Shown here piece by piece: positions 6,719 to 14,639 of a stretch of 16,966 nucleotides of DNA (positions are counted from its first letter, which is position 1; every line of letters begins with the position of its first letter). Location of the stretch: assembly GCA_043809745.1 (NCBI GenBank), contig JBDROU010000063.1:1-16966 (forward strand), read 5' to 3'. Source of the DNA: JBDROU01 sp043809745 [NCBI: bacterium]. GTDB lineage: Bacteria > Elusimicrobiota > JBDRMW01. The notes below the pieces were generated by a model that made no database searches, had not been told where the DNA came from, and saw only the letters and a list, made by a program, of their open reading frames with translations. The position numbers were made by a program, and so were the translations under genes.

Positions 6719-8538
6719 GCATGTTTTCTAACCTATTAATTCTTTCTATAGCGGTCCCTTTTGCAGCCGGATTGCTTTGTCTGTTATTGCCTGGTAATAT
6801 CAAGCAAATGCGCGGATTTGTTGCGGTTGTAGCAGCGGCAGCTTCATTGATTATAAACATGAAAATATTCGTTTTGAAGCCATTAACATATTCTTTCGGT
6901 AAGAGTGTGCTTCTGAATGCTGATGTGTTAGCATCTCTAATTTTGATCGCTCTTCCGTTTTTTGCTTTGGCAGCTTTAATATTTGCGTTTGGTTTTTTTA
7001 AAGGTGTTAAACTTCCTTCAATAAATTATTACCCTTATCTTCTGATGACATTAGGAGCATCTGTCGGCGCGGTATTATCGAATAATTTAATATTGCTTTT
7101 GATATTTTGGGGCTTTTTAGGACTTACGCTGTACCTTATGATAGATAAGGGCGATGAAGATTCCGCAAAAGCGGCAAAAAAAAGCTTTATTATAGTTGGA
7201 GGTACGGATAGCCTGCTGATTCTTGGGGTGGCCATAATTTATTTTGTCAGCGGCAGTTTTGATATGAACAAGATAAATTTAAATTTTTCTGTATTGTTAT
7301 CCGTTATAGCTTATCTTTGCATAATGTCAGCCGCATTTGCTAAGGCAGGCGCTATCCCTTTTCATACTTGGATACCGGATGCGGCTCAGAAAGCTCCTGT
7401 CCCTACAGTTATGTATCTGCCAGCTTCGCTTGATAAATTGCTGGGAATTTATTTAATAGCCCGTTGTTCATTGGATCTGTTTAAGATGAGTAATGGCATG
7501 AATACCTTCTTAATGTGTATCGGAGCGCTTACAATAATTACTGCTGTTATGATGGCTTTAATACAACACGATCTTAAAGCTTTATTAGGTTATCATGCTG
7601 TTTCACAGGTAGGGTATATGATACTTGGAATCGGAACCGGCAGTGTTATCGGTATCGCAGGCGGTATTTTCCATATGGTTAATAATGCTGTTTATAAATC
7701 TGCGTTATTTTTGACCAGCGGTGTCGTTGAAAAACAGGCCGGGACAACTGATTTGGACAAACTTGGCGGGCTGGCAAAGAGTATGCCAATCAGCTTTTTA
7801 GTTTGTATTATTGCCGTTATGTCGATTTCCGGGGTGCCTCCGTTTAACGGATTTTTTAGTAAATGGATGGTTTATCAAGGTTTAGTCGAGGTTGGCAAGG
7901 ATGCTAAGGGTTTTGGGGATATGTTATGGGTGGTATGGCTTGTGCTTGCGATGTTCGGTTCAGCGCTAACCCTGGCCAGTTTTTTAAAAGTGCTGCATGC
8001 TGTATTCTTGGGCAGGGATTCGGGATTGGGAAAGATTAAAGAAGCATCGTCTTTGATGCTTATACCGATGGTGGTTCTGGCCCTCTTGTGTGTTTCGCTT
8101 GGAATTGGCGCTAATAAATTTTTGAATACTTTTATATTCCCGGCGCTGCCGGCAGGATCCTATATCGGTTTCTGGTCGCCGACGGTTGCAACGGTACTTA
8201 TTATTGCAGGATTGGTTTTAGGGTTCATTTTATATTTATTCGGCAACATTAAGAATATAAGAAGGGATTCAGCTTATTACGGGGGCGAGAAGTTATCCAT
8301 TGACGAAAGAATAACCGGTACAGATTTTTACAACAGTATTCGCGAATATCCGATAATAAATCGTATATATAAAATGGCTGAAGCTAAACTGTTTGATATT
8401 TATGATCAGGGAAAAACTTGGATTTTTTCTGTGGGCAAGGTTTTTCAAAGACTTCACAGCGGGATAATACATAATTATGTTTCATGGTGTTTGCTGGGAA
8501 TATTATTAATGATTATTTATAAGTTATTGCAAAAATGA
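6715..8538 (+). CDS. NuoL/MrpA-N-like antiporter subunit of the hydrogenase
   Basis: 607 aa, about 14-16 membrane helices, of the proton-conducting transporter family (NuoL/M/N, MrpA/D). Conserved pump lysines are present: Lys210 in the KAGAIPFHTW region, Lys241 in DKLLGIYL and Lys383 in GFFSKWM. The conserved TM5 glutamate (FWE in relatives) is Gly133 here (IFWGFLGL), so one charged residue of the usual ion path is missing. After the core, a C-terminal extension (about residues 515-607) contains a charged amphipathic stretch, then a last membrane helix. This is reminiscent of the lateral-helix tail of NuoL-like subunits. It overlaps the large-subunit stop as ATGA. Together with the next gene it covers the equivalent of full-length MrpA. 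Confidence 0.88.
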   Translation: MSMFSNLLILSIAVPFAAGLLCLLLPGNIKQMRGFVAVVAAAASLIINMKIFVLKPLTYSFGKSVLLNADVLASLILIALPFFALAALIFAFGFFKGVKLPSINYYPYLLMTLGASVGAVLSNNLILLLIFWGFLGLTLYLMIDKGDEDSAKAAKKSFIIVGGTDSLLILGVAIIYFVSGSFDMNKINLNFSVLLSVIAYLCIMSAAFAKAGAIPFHTWIPDAAQKAPVPTVMYLPASLDKLLGIYLIARCSLDLFKMSNGMNTFLMCIGALTIITAVMMALIQHDLKALLGYHAVSQVGYMILGIGTGSVIGIAGGIFHMVNNAVYKSALFLTSGVVEKQAGTTDLDKLGGLAKSMPISFLVCIIAVMSISGVPPFNGFFSKWMVYQGLVEVGKDAKGFGDMLWVVWLVLAMFGSALTLASFLKVLHAVFLGRDSGLGKIKEASSLMLIPMVVLALLCVSLGIGANKFLNTFIFPALPAGSYIGFWSPTVATVLIIAGLVLGFILYLFGNIKNIRRDSAYYGGEKLSIDERITGTDFYNSIREYPIINRIYKMAEAKLFDIYDQGKTWIFSVGKVFQRLHSGIIHNYVSWCLLGILLMIIYKLLQK

Positions 8539-9080
8539 TTGAACTTTATATTATACTTATATTCATGATTATCGGTTCGCTTGCGGCAATAATGCTGCAG
8601 GGTCTGTTATCATCCGTTATTTCATTAGGTGCTGTTGGACTTGCCCTTTCTGTGGCATTTCTTATTCTGCAGGCGCCTGACCTGGCTATCGCGCAGTTGG
8701 TTGTGGAAATTATTGTGGTTGTTATATTAATACGAGCTACTGTAAGAAGGGACGATACCACATTAGTTGGCACCAAGGAATGGATTCCGGGTATAATCGG
8801 TGTGGTTTTTTCAGTGGTGTTTTTGTTTGTCGCTTATTTGGCCATTAAGGAATTACCCAGTTTCGGTGATCCCATTATGAGGGTATCTGAAAACTATTTA
8901 ATAAAAGGCCTTCAGGCAACCGGAGCCGCGAATCTGGTTACAGCGGTGTTGCTTGATTTCAGGGCATTTGACACCTTAGGAGAAGCCACTATTCTTTTTT
9001 GCGCCGTGATAGGTGTACTGGCTGTTGTAAGAAGGGTCGGACGAAAAAAAATAAACGAAAAAATAGATGAGGAATTGTAA
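8535..9080 (+). CDS. MrpA C-terminal / MbhD-MbhE-like membrane subunit
   Basis: 181 aa with about five to six membrane helices. The first half is the DUF4040/MbhD-type domain, containing LQAPDLAIAQLVVEII (about residues 45-60), which is the signature of the region after the antiporter core in MrpA. The second half holds the MbhE-type signature DFRAFDTLGEATILF (about 141-155). It thus joins two subunits that are separate in archaeal Mbh. In Mrp antiporters this part belongs to the Na+-handling face of the complex. It starts on the ATGA overlap with the 607-aa subunit and its stop abuts the MnhB start. Confidence 0.87.
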   Translation: MIELYIILIFMIIGSLAAIMLQGLLSSVISLGAVGLALSVAFLILQAPDLAIAQLVVEIIVVVILIRATVRRDDTTLVGTKEWIPGIIGVVFSVVFLFVAYLAIKELPSFGDPIMRVSENYLIKGLQATGAANLVTAVLLDFRAFDTLGEATILFCAVIGVLAVVRRVGRKKINEKIDEEL

Positions 9081-9578
9081 ATGGTAGATGAAGAGCTGGA
9101 ACGAAGGCATCAAAGAAGGGAACTTGGACCCGGCAACCCAAAAGTAGGAATGACGGTTATAGTCAAGACTATAACACGGCTCACTGTCAGTTTGATTGCT
9201 TTATTCGGTATCTATATTGTTGTTAACGGGCACCTCACCCCGGGCGGCGGATTTGCCGGCGGGGTAATTATTGCTCTGTCTTTTATTCATCTTGTGCTGG
9301 CGTACGGCAGGGAAGAAGCATTAAAAGTTTTCCCTAAAAAAGCTATCTCGATAATTGAAAGCATTGGCGCGCTTTCATTCCTAGCTATAGCATTATTAGG
9401 TTTTACCGGCGGTTATTTCTTTTTAAATTTTCTCCATAAAGGAGAACCTTTTAGTTTATTCAGCGCGGGCATAATACCTTTGGCAAATTGCGCTATTGCC
9501 TTAAAAGTTGGGGCTGGGTTGTTTGCGATTTTTGTTGTTTTAGTTGGTTTTAAAATGAACAGGAGAAGCGATAAGTAA
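9081..9578 (+). CDS. mnhB: Na+/H+ antiporter subunit MnhB/MrpB
   Basis: 165 aa with four membrane helices after a charged cytoplasmic N-terminus of about 22 residues. The MnhB signature NGHLTPGGGFAGGVIIAL (about residues 49-66) is plain. Its start follows the previous stop without a gap, with GAGGAAT just upstream as a ribosome site. MrpB/MbhF forms part of the Mrp ion-translocating module. It works only with its partners, all of which are encoded around it. Its stop overlaps the mnhC start by one base (TAATG). Confidence 0.92.
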   Translation: MVDEELERRHQRRELGPGNPKVGMTVIVKTITRLTVSLIALFGIYIVVNGHLTPGGGFAGGVIIALSFIHLVLAYGREEALKVFPKKAISIIESIGALSFLAIALLGFTGGYFFLNFLHKGEPFSLFSAGIIPLANCAIALKVGAGLFAIFVVLVGFKMNRRSDK

Positions 9579-9913
9579 TGTTATATCTACTTACTCTGTT
9601 ACTTTTTTGTATAGGGTTGTATGCGGTCCTGGTTAAGAAGAACATAATCAAGATTATAATTGGCATCGGTATAATGGAATATTCTGTAAACCTTCTTTTC
9701 GTGCTGGTCGGGTTTAAGGAAGGTGCAACTGTGCCGATATTAAGCAAGGGTGTAAAATTTCTGAAGATGGTGGATCCTTTGCCCCAGGCGCTGATACTGA
9801 CGGCAATAGTTATCGGGCTTGCTGTTACAGCGTTGATGGTTGCTGTTGCTATCAGGATTTATGAAAAGTATGGGACGTTTGATATGACTAAGATTAGGAG
9901 GCTTAGAGGTTGA
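9578..9913 (+). CDS. mnhC: Na+/H+ antiporter subunit MnhC/MrpC (NuoK-like)
   Basis: 111 aa with three membrane helices, the size and shape of MrpC and NuoK. The stretch DPLPQALILTAIVIGLAVTA (about residues 63-82) is the family signature, and the acidic residue in GIMEYSVNLLF (Glu34) is the conserved helix-2 glutamate. In complex I and Mrp enzymes these glutamates lie on the central water-filled ion channel, so this subunit probably links the large antiporter subunits. It overlaps mnhB by 1 nt and mnhD by 4 nt. Confidence 0.92.
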   Translation: MLYLLTLLLFCIGLYAVLVKKNIIKIIIGIGIMEYSVNLLFVLVGFKEGATVPILSKGVKFLKMVDPLPQALILTAIVIGLAVTALMVAVAIRIYEKYGTFDMTKIRRLRG

Positions 9914-11403
9914 ATCTGATACCGCTTTTTGTTGCTATCCCTTTGTTCGGTGCTTTTCTTCTGCCTCTTGCAGGAAAGAGCAATAAAATAATTGAAAGAG
10001 CTATTTCATTAGCTGTTTCACTGTTTCTTGTTATTGCTTCAATTTACAGCTTGTTCTTGGTGCAGGGAAGTCAAGCTTTGGTGTATAAGTTCGGGAATTG
10101 GATTCCTCCAATCGGAATTTGTTTTGTTTTGGACGGGCTTTCTGCTTTTATGCTTATAACTGTGAATATAGTAGCTTTTACCGCTATGCTCTACTCAGTT
10201 AATTATATTGAGAAGTTTTCGGCTTCATGGAAATATTTTACACTATATCTTTTGATGACAGCTGGTTTGAACGGTGTTGTTTTAACCGGAGATTTATTCA
10301 ATTTATTTGTTTTTATGGAGCTTACGGCTGTCGCTTGTTATGCGTTAGTTGCTTTTGGTTGTGAACATGAAGAGCTGGAAGCAGCATTTAAATATATGGT
10401 ACTCGGCACCATAGCGTCGTTATTTATTTTAATAGGAATAGTTTTTATATACAGCTATACCTCTAGTTTGAATATGGCGGATATATCACGCGAGTTGGCT
10501 CTGAAGCAATCAGTGCATCTTAATCTGCTAGTTATGGTTCTTTTTATTATGGGGTTTGGATTAAAAGCGGCTCTGGTGCCATTCCATTCCTGGCTGCCGG
10601 ATGCCCATCCATCAGCTCCGGCACCTGTATCTGCGATGCTATCGGGTGTTGTTATTAAAGCGTTGGGTGTATATGTGCTGGTCAGGCTGATCTTTAACGT
10701 ATTGGGTAATATTGATCAGACAAAAGAGATACTGATGATGTTGGGCGCTTTATCAATGGTGGTAGGGGTAATACTGGCCGTTGTTCAATGGGATTTTAAG
10801 CGGCTTTTGGCATATCATAGCATAAGCCAGATTGGTTATGTTGTACTGGGATTTGGTTTGGCAACCCCACTTGGAATATTAGGCGGGCTTTTTCATTTAA
10901 TAAATCATGCGGCATTCAAATCACTGCTTTTCTTAAATGCCGGTGCAGTTGAATATAATACAAACACGCGTCAGTTGGAAGAGATGGGGGGATTAAAACA
11001 AGTAATGCCTGTAACAAGCTCGACTTCGCTGGTTGCTTCTATGTCGATTGCTGGTGTGCCGCCGTTTAACGGATTCTGGAGCAAGCTTATTATAATAATA
11101 GCTGCGGTAGAAGCTCAGAGGTATGTATACGCTTCTATAGCAGTAATTGTTAGCATTATAACCCTGATATCATTTGCAAAAGTACAGCGTTACTGCTTTT
11201 ACGGAGCGTTAAAGGAGAAATGGGAAAAGGTAAAGGAAGTTCCGGTATTTATGGCTAGCGCAATGATAATACTTGCTGTATTATGCGTGATAATGGGAGG
11301 CATGTTAATTCCTTCTGTGAAAGGTATAGTCTTTGATCCAGCGATTGCTGTGATCTCACAGGGCATCGGGTACGGGAATGCTGTTTTAGGGAGCTTGAAA
11401 TGA
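9910..11403 (+). CDS. mnhD: Na+/H+ antiporter subunit MnhD/MrpD (NuoN/NuoM-like)
   Basis: 497 aa, about 14 membrane helices. It starts with TTG on a TTGA overlap with mnhC. The start is well supported by a strong AGGAGG (9896-9901) eight bases upstream. All key residues of a functional antiporter subunit are visible: Glu137 in VFMELTAV (TM5), Lys219 in LKAALVPFHSWLPD (TM7), Lys250 in VIKALGVY (TM8) and Lys392 in GFWSKL (TM12). It is therefore likely the main competent ion channel in this complex, in contrast to the 607-aa subunit. Its stop overlaps mnhE as ATGA. Confidence 0.93.
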   Translation: MNLIPLFVAIPLFGAFLLPLAGKSNKIIERAISLAVSLFLVIASIYSLFLVQGSQALVYKFGNWIPPIGICFVLDGLSAFMLITVNIVAFTAMLYSVNYIEKFSASWKYFTLYLLMTAGLNGVVLTGDLFNLFVFMELTAVACYALVAFGCEHEELEAAFKYMVLGTIASLFILIGIVFIYSYTSSLNMADISRELALKQSVHLNLLVMVLFIMGFGLKAALVPFHSWLPDAHPSAPAPVSAMLSGVVIKALGVYVLVRLIFNVLGNIDQTKEILMMLGALSMVVGVILAVVQWDFKRLLAYHSISQIGYVVLGFGLATPLGILGGLFHLINHAAFKSLLFLNAGAVEYNTNTRQLEEMGGLKQVMPVTSSTSLVASMSIAGVPPFNGFWSKLIIIIAAVEAQRYVYASIAVIVSIITLISFAKVQRYCFYGALKEKWEKVKEVPVFMASAMIILAVLCVIMGGMLIPSVKGIVFDPAIAVISQGIGYGNAVLGSLK

Positions 11404-11897
11404 AAAGCAGAATTTTGCTATTTATAATAGCTGTTGGTATTTGGATACTGCTCACCTGTTCTGTAAGCTGGCAGTATCTTGTAGTAGGTTTGGCTGCTGC
11501 GTTTCTGGTTGCATGGCTTAGCGGCGGGCTTTTTACAAAGAATCCCTGGAAGTTCAAGGGCATAAAAAGATATTTTATTTTCTTATTCCAGTATTGCCCG
11601 CTGTTCTTATGGGAAGCTACAAAAGCCAATATAGATGTTGCTTACAGGGTATCGCATCCGATGCTTCCTATAAAGCCGGGTATTGTTAAAGTAAAAACTG
11701 CGTTGCTGAGCGATACGGGAATTACATTTTTAGCAAACTCTATCACTTTAACTCCGGGAACTCTTACAGTAGATGTAGATAGGGCTAATGGATTTCTATA
11801 CATACATTGGATTAACGTTAAAGATCAGGACATAGAAGGGGCTACTAAACGAATAGTATTAAGGTTTGAAGGATTGCTAAAGGAAATATTCGAATGA
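11400..11897 (+). CDS. mnhE: Na+/H+ antiporter subunit MnhE/MrpE
   Basis: 165 aa. Two or three membrane helices at the N-terminus are followed by a soluble beta-rich tail with the MrpE signature LLSDTGITFLANSITLTPGT (about residues 103-122). MrpE is needed for full function or assembly of Mrp complexes but has no known catalytic centre. It starts on the ATGA overlap with mnhD and ends on an ATGA overlap with mnhF. Confidence 0.92.
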   Translation: MKSRILLFIIAVGIWILLTCSVSWQYLVVGLAAAFLVAWLSGGLFTKNPWKFKGIKRYFIFLFQYCPLFLWEATKANIDVAYRVSHPMLPIKPGIVKVKTALLSDTGITFLANSITLTPGTLTVDVDRANGFLYIHWINVKDQDIEGATKRIVLRFEGLLKEIFE

Positions 11898-12229
11898 AAT
11901 ATTTATTGTATGGTATTTGCGTTGCAGGTATTGCAGTTTTAACGGTTATGGATATTATGGTTGAGATGTCGTTGTTCCATAGATTTTTGTTCCCGCTTTT
12001 ATTTTGCGCTTTATTATGTCTTATAAGGATTATTCTTGGGCCAACAGCACCGGACCGCACAGTTGCTATTGATATTTTGGGGATTGTTATTATAGGGCTG
12101 TGCGCCATTTTAGCTGTAATAACAGGAAGAAGCTTTTTTATGGATATAGCAATAGCTTGGGCGTTGCAGAGCTTTATAGCTGTGCTTGCCTTGGCTAAGT
12201 ATCTTGAGGGGAGAACTTTTGATGCCTGA
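11894..12229 (+). CDS. mnhF: Na+/H+ antiporter subunit MnhF/MrpF
   Basis: 111 aa with three membrane helices. The loop after helix 2 carries RIILGPTAPDRTVAIDILG (about residues 46-64), the MrpF signature with its conserved Pro-Asp-Arg. The first helix is preceded by a longer hydrophobic lead than usual, making the protein a little longer than the 85-95 residues of many MrpF proteins. It overlaps mnhE by 4 nt and the chosen mnhG start by 8 nt. Confidence 0.9.
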   Translation: MKYLLYGICVAGIAVLTVMDIMVEMSLFHRFLFPLLFCALLCLIRIILGPTAPDRTVAIDILGIVIIGLCAILAVITGRSFFMDIAIAWALQSFIAVLALAKYLEGRTFDA

Positions 12230-12572
12230 AATTATGTATAAAATAGGAATTATTGTTATCGTAATAGGTATTGCATTTGATGTTTTTGGATGTATCGGAT
12301 TAATAAGGCTTCCAGATGTGTACAATAGGCTTCAGGCAGCAACAAAGTGCGTTACCTTTGGCACCTGCGGCATATTATTCGGTGTGCTCTTAATGTCCGG
12401 ATTTAATGCAACCGGTATAAAAGCTATACTTACCATTATATTCATTTTGCTTACAGCGCCTGTTGCGGCTCATGCTATAGCCAGAGGTGCTCGCATATTT
12501 GGCGTGAAATTAGCGGATCAAACAGTATGCGATGCTTATGAAACCGAAGATCTGCAGAAAAATCAGGAATAA
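12222..12572 (+). CDS. mnhG: Na+/H+ antiporter subunit MnhG/MrpG
   Basis: 116 aa from the ATG at 12222. An upstream TTG in frame (12186) would add 12 residues, but the GAGGGGAGA (12205-12213) about eight bases before 12222 fits the shorter start. Three membrane helices carry the MrpG signature GLIRLPDVYNRLQAATKC (about residues 25-42). The short charged C-terminal tail is soluble. It completes the Mrp set (A-like, B, C, D, E, F, G) in this operon. It is followed by 24 nt before the last gene. Confidence 0.9.
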   Translation: MPEIMYKIGIIVIVIGIAFDVFGCIGLIRLPDVYNRLQAATKCVTFGTCGILFGVLLMSGFNATGIKAILTIIFILLTAPVAAHAIARGARIFGVKLADQTVCDAYETEDLQKNQE

Positions 12573-12596
12573 CGGCAGAAACTTTAAGGATTTAAT

Positions 12597-13199
12597 ATGA
12601 AATATCCAAAATTGAGAGAGTTAAAAGAAGCTGTAAAAGCTTTGATTAAAGGTCCATATACTTCAGGCTATCCCTATAAACCGCATAAGGCAAAATGGGG
12701 TTATAGAGGCAGGCCCACGCCGAATGACGACTATTGTATAGGTTGTGAAGCATGTGCCAGGGTTTGCCCCGCTTATGCTATAAAGATAGTTGATGAGGGT
12801 AAGAACAGGAAGATTTTGAGATTATATGATGTATGCAATTTCTGCGGTCAATGCCAGTATTGGTGCACGACAAAAAAAGGCGTTGAACTGACACCGGAAT
12901 ATGAGCTTGCTACAACCAATCGAAAAGAGGCTTTTGCTGAGCAGAATTTTGAAATGATCTTATGCCAGCATTGCGGTGAAAAAATAGCCACAAAACAGCA
13001 CCTTCACTGGATATTTCAGAAATTGGGGTCTTTTTCTTACGGGAATCCTACGTTATTATTGAATGAGCAATTGAATTCACTTCCTGAAACAGAAATATCC
13101 CCTGAAATAGAGCAGGGTAAACAACGCGCTGAATTTTTTGCGATTCTCTGCCCGAAATGCCGCCACCAAGCATATATTTATGACGAATACGAAAAATAA
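12597..13199 (+). CDS. HycF/NuoI-like 4Fe-4S ferredoxin with C-terminal CxxC pairs
   Basis: 200 aa. Two [4Fe-4S] motifs form the ferredoxin core: Cys47/50/53/57 (CIGCEACARVC) and Cys80/83/86/90 (CNFCGQCQYWC). The C-terminal half adds two CxxC pairs, Cys123/126 (CQHCGEKI) and Cys185/188 (CPKC), which could bind a metal ion or rubredoxin-like iron. Such a tail is known in HycF and HyfH of formate hydrogenlyases. It is the last electron carrier gene of the operon and would sit between the HycB-like ferredoxin and the small subunit. An AAGGA six bases upstream serves as ribosome site. The stop codon lies inside the terminator hairpin. Confidence 0.9.
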   Translation: MKYPKLRELKEAVKALIKGPYTSGYPYKPHKAKWGYRGRPTPNDDYCIGCEACARVCPAYAIKIVDEGKNRKILRLYDVCNFCGQCQYWCTTKKGVELTPEYELATTNRKEAFAEQNFEMILCQHCGEKIATKQHLHWIFQKLGSFSYGNPTLLLNEQLNSLPETEISPEIEQGKQRAEFFAILCPKCRHQAYIYDEYEK

Positions 13200-13214
13200 T
13201 TCGTCAGATTTTTC
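13181..13214 (+). terminator. Likely rho-independent terminator of the hydrogenase operon
   Basis: TGACGAAT (13181-13188) pairs perfectly with ATTCGTCA (13199-13206) over a 10-nt loop. A run of five T (13210-13214) follows within a few bases. The hairpin spans the stop codon of the last ferredoxin gene. The stem is AT-rich and thus moderate in strength, so some read-through to the downstream genes is possible. Confidence 0.5.
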
Positions 13215-13269
13215 TAATTAACACTTCAAATAAATATAATATAATAATATATCTAGTATTAGATAAATT
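13215..13269 (+). promoter_or_regulatory. AT-rich gap, possible promoter of the second gene set
   Basis: The 55-nt stretch contains overlapping TATAAT-like boxes (first at 13236-13241) but no convincing -35 box 16-18 nt upstream. Since a terminator precedes it, a promoter for the 13270-16729 genes is expected about here. This rests on position more than on sequence. Confidence 0.25.
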
Positions 13270-14097
13270 ATGAGTAGAATTTTATTCCTGCTTCTAGCTT
13301 TAGTTGTATTTTGCGGAGACCTGTATTCGCAGATAAATATAAATTTTATTAGTGTGGGGTATGGTGACTGCTGTTTCATAGAAGAAATTTCAGAACCGAA
13401 TATAAATATATTAGTTGATGCTGGCCATAAACATAATTTTAAGAAAATCAAAAAATATCTTAAAGGAAAAAACATTAAAAACATCGATTATGTATTTATT
13501 ACGCATCCGCACGAAAATCATTACGGATCTCTGTCTGAGATTATAAAGTCTTTTGAAGTCAAAAAATTATATTGGAATGGAGATGCCCGCAACAGGAGTC
13601 TCGAGGAATCAGAATTTTTAAGATTTCTAGAAAAAACAGAAAATAACGGAAAGTCGGCTATGATATTGTATTCGGGTGATGTCTTGGATTTAAGTGATGA
13701 TCTTAAACTGGAAGTATTGAATCCAGATATTATTGAAGGAAGTGTTAATGATGCAGCTCTTGTGCTTAAAATGTATTATAAGAAAATAGGGTTTATTATT
13801 GCATCAGATATTGGTCCAAATGCACAAAGGAGAATACATAAATCGTTGGGGAATCAGGCAAAGTATAAGCTGGATACTCAAATTATGACATACCCTCATC
13901 ACGGGGATTGCCTGATTGAAGAGTGGCAGGATTGTTTAAGATCATTAAAGTATTTAATAATTCAGACCGGCCCGAATGTATACGGGAATATCCCGAGTCT
14001 TAAAGGATTAAAAATTAATCCTATAGTTTTGCGCACTGATGCAGACGGCGATATTGTGCTGGAAAGCGACGGAGAAAATGTCTGGCTTAGAAAGTAA
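13270..14097 (+). CDS. Secreted metallo-beta-lactamase-fold hydrolase, ComEC C-terminal-like
   Basis: 275 aa. A signal peptide occupies about residues 1-21 (hydrophobic core, likely cleavage after Leu-Tyr-Ser), so the mature domain is exported. The rest resembles the free-standing ComEC/Rec2 C-terminal hydrolases: LVDAGH near residue 52, the metal motif HPHENHYG at 79-86, SDIG near 178 and PHHGD near 210. The metal motif of relatives is HxHxDH; here the Asp is Asn83, which normally would be a metal ligand or base, so activity may be altered. Related secreted proteins act on nucleic acids or phosphoesters, but no substrate is shown here. It has no obvious link with the hydrogenase. It overlaps the VanZ gene by 20 nt. 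Confidence 0.8.
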   Translation: MSRILFLLLALVVFCGDLYSQININFISVGYGDCCFIEEISEPNINILVDAGHKHNFKKIKKYLKGKNIKNIDYVFITHPHENHYGSLSEIIKSFEVKKLYWNGDARNRSLEESEFLRFLEKTENNGKSAMILYSGDVLDLSDDLKLEVLNPDIIEGSVNDAALVLKMYYKKIGFIIASDIGPNAQRRIHKSLGNQAKYKLDTQIMTYPHHGDCLIEEWQDCLRSLKYLIIQTGPNVYGNIPSLKGLKINPIVLRTDADGDIVLESDGENVWLRK

Positions 14098-14635
14098 AAA
14101 AAGATATTCATATTGGTTTGCTGCATTAGGTGTTTTGTTTTTTATATATATGACACTAGGTATTTCAAGGCCGGTGTTAAATTATTTGATAGAAAGAAAT
14201 TTAAGAGGTCTGGTAGTTTTTGTCTTGCTGGGAGCATTTTTTGCGTGCATCGTTTACTCAGTAATTAAGTATAATTTATTAACAAAAAGGAATTGGCCGT
14301 TTTTTGCTATAATTGCGGTTGCGTACGGAGTTTCACTTAATAAATTTACCGTTCAGCCCGAGGAAAAAATACATTTTGTCGAATATGGGATACTGGCTTT
14401 CCTATTGTACAGAGCACTGAAGATAGACATAAAGAATAAGATAATATTGTGCATATCAAGTCTAGTGTTAATATTTATGTTTGGATTGGGAGATGAGTTA
14501 ATTCAAAAAGTCTTGCCGAACAGGTATTATGATATCAGGGATGTATATCTCAATTTTGTATCAGGCGCGCTGGTAATAAGCATGATGGCGTTCATAGTAG
14601 ATGTAAAAAGAAATCAAATTGCTAAAAATATATAA
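14078..14635 (+). CDS. VanZ-family integral membrane protein
   Basis: 185 aa from the ATG at 14078, preceded by GGAG (14071-14074). An earlier in-frame ATG at 14039 lies deep in the preceding gene and lacks support. About five membrane helices are visible. VanZ-family landmarks are present: HFVEYGILAF, GLGDELIQ, then R-Y-Y-D-I-R-D and LNFVSGAL. VanZ of enterococci gives low-level teicoplanin resistance, while most relatives have unknown roles at the cell envelope. Adjacent secreted hydrolase and amidase genes fit an envelope theme, but no drug-resistance cluster is present. Confidence 0.8.
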   Translation: MSGLESKKRYSYWFAALGVLFFIYMTLGISRPVLNYLIERNLRGLVVFVLLGAFFACIVYSVIKYNLLTKRNWPFFAIIAVAYGVSLNKFTVQPEEKIHFVEYGILAFLLYRALKIDIKNKIILCISSLVLIFMFGLGDELIQKVLPNRYYDIRDVYLNFVSGALVISMMAFIVDVKRNQIAKNI

Positions 14636-14639
14636 ATAT

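Noticed and set aside
3714-13199. Respiratory complex I (Nuo) operon
   Set aside because: The large subunit retains both [NiFe] CxxC ligand pairs and NuoE/F/G are absent, while Mrp subunits are present; it is a hydrogenase.
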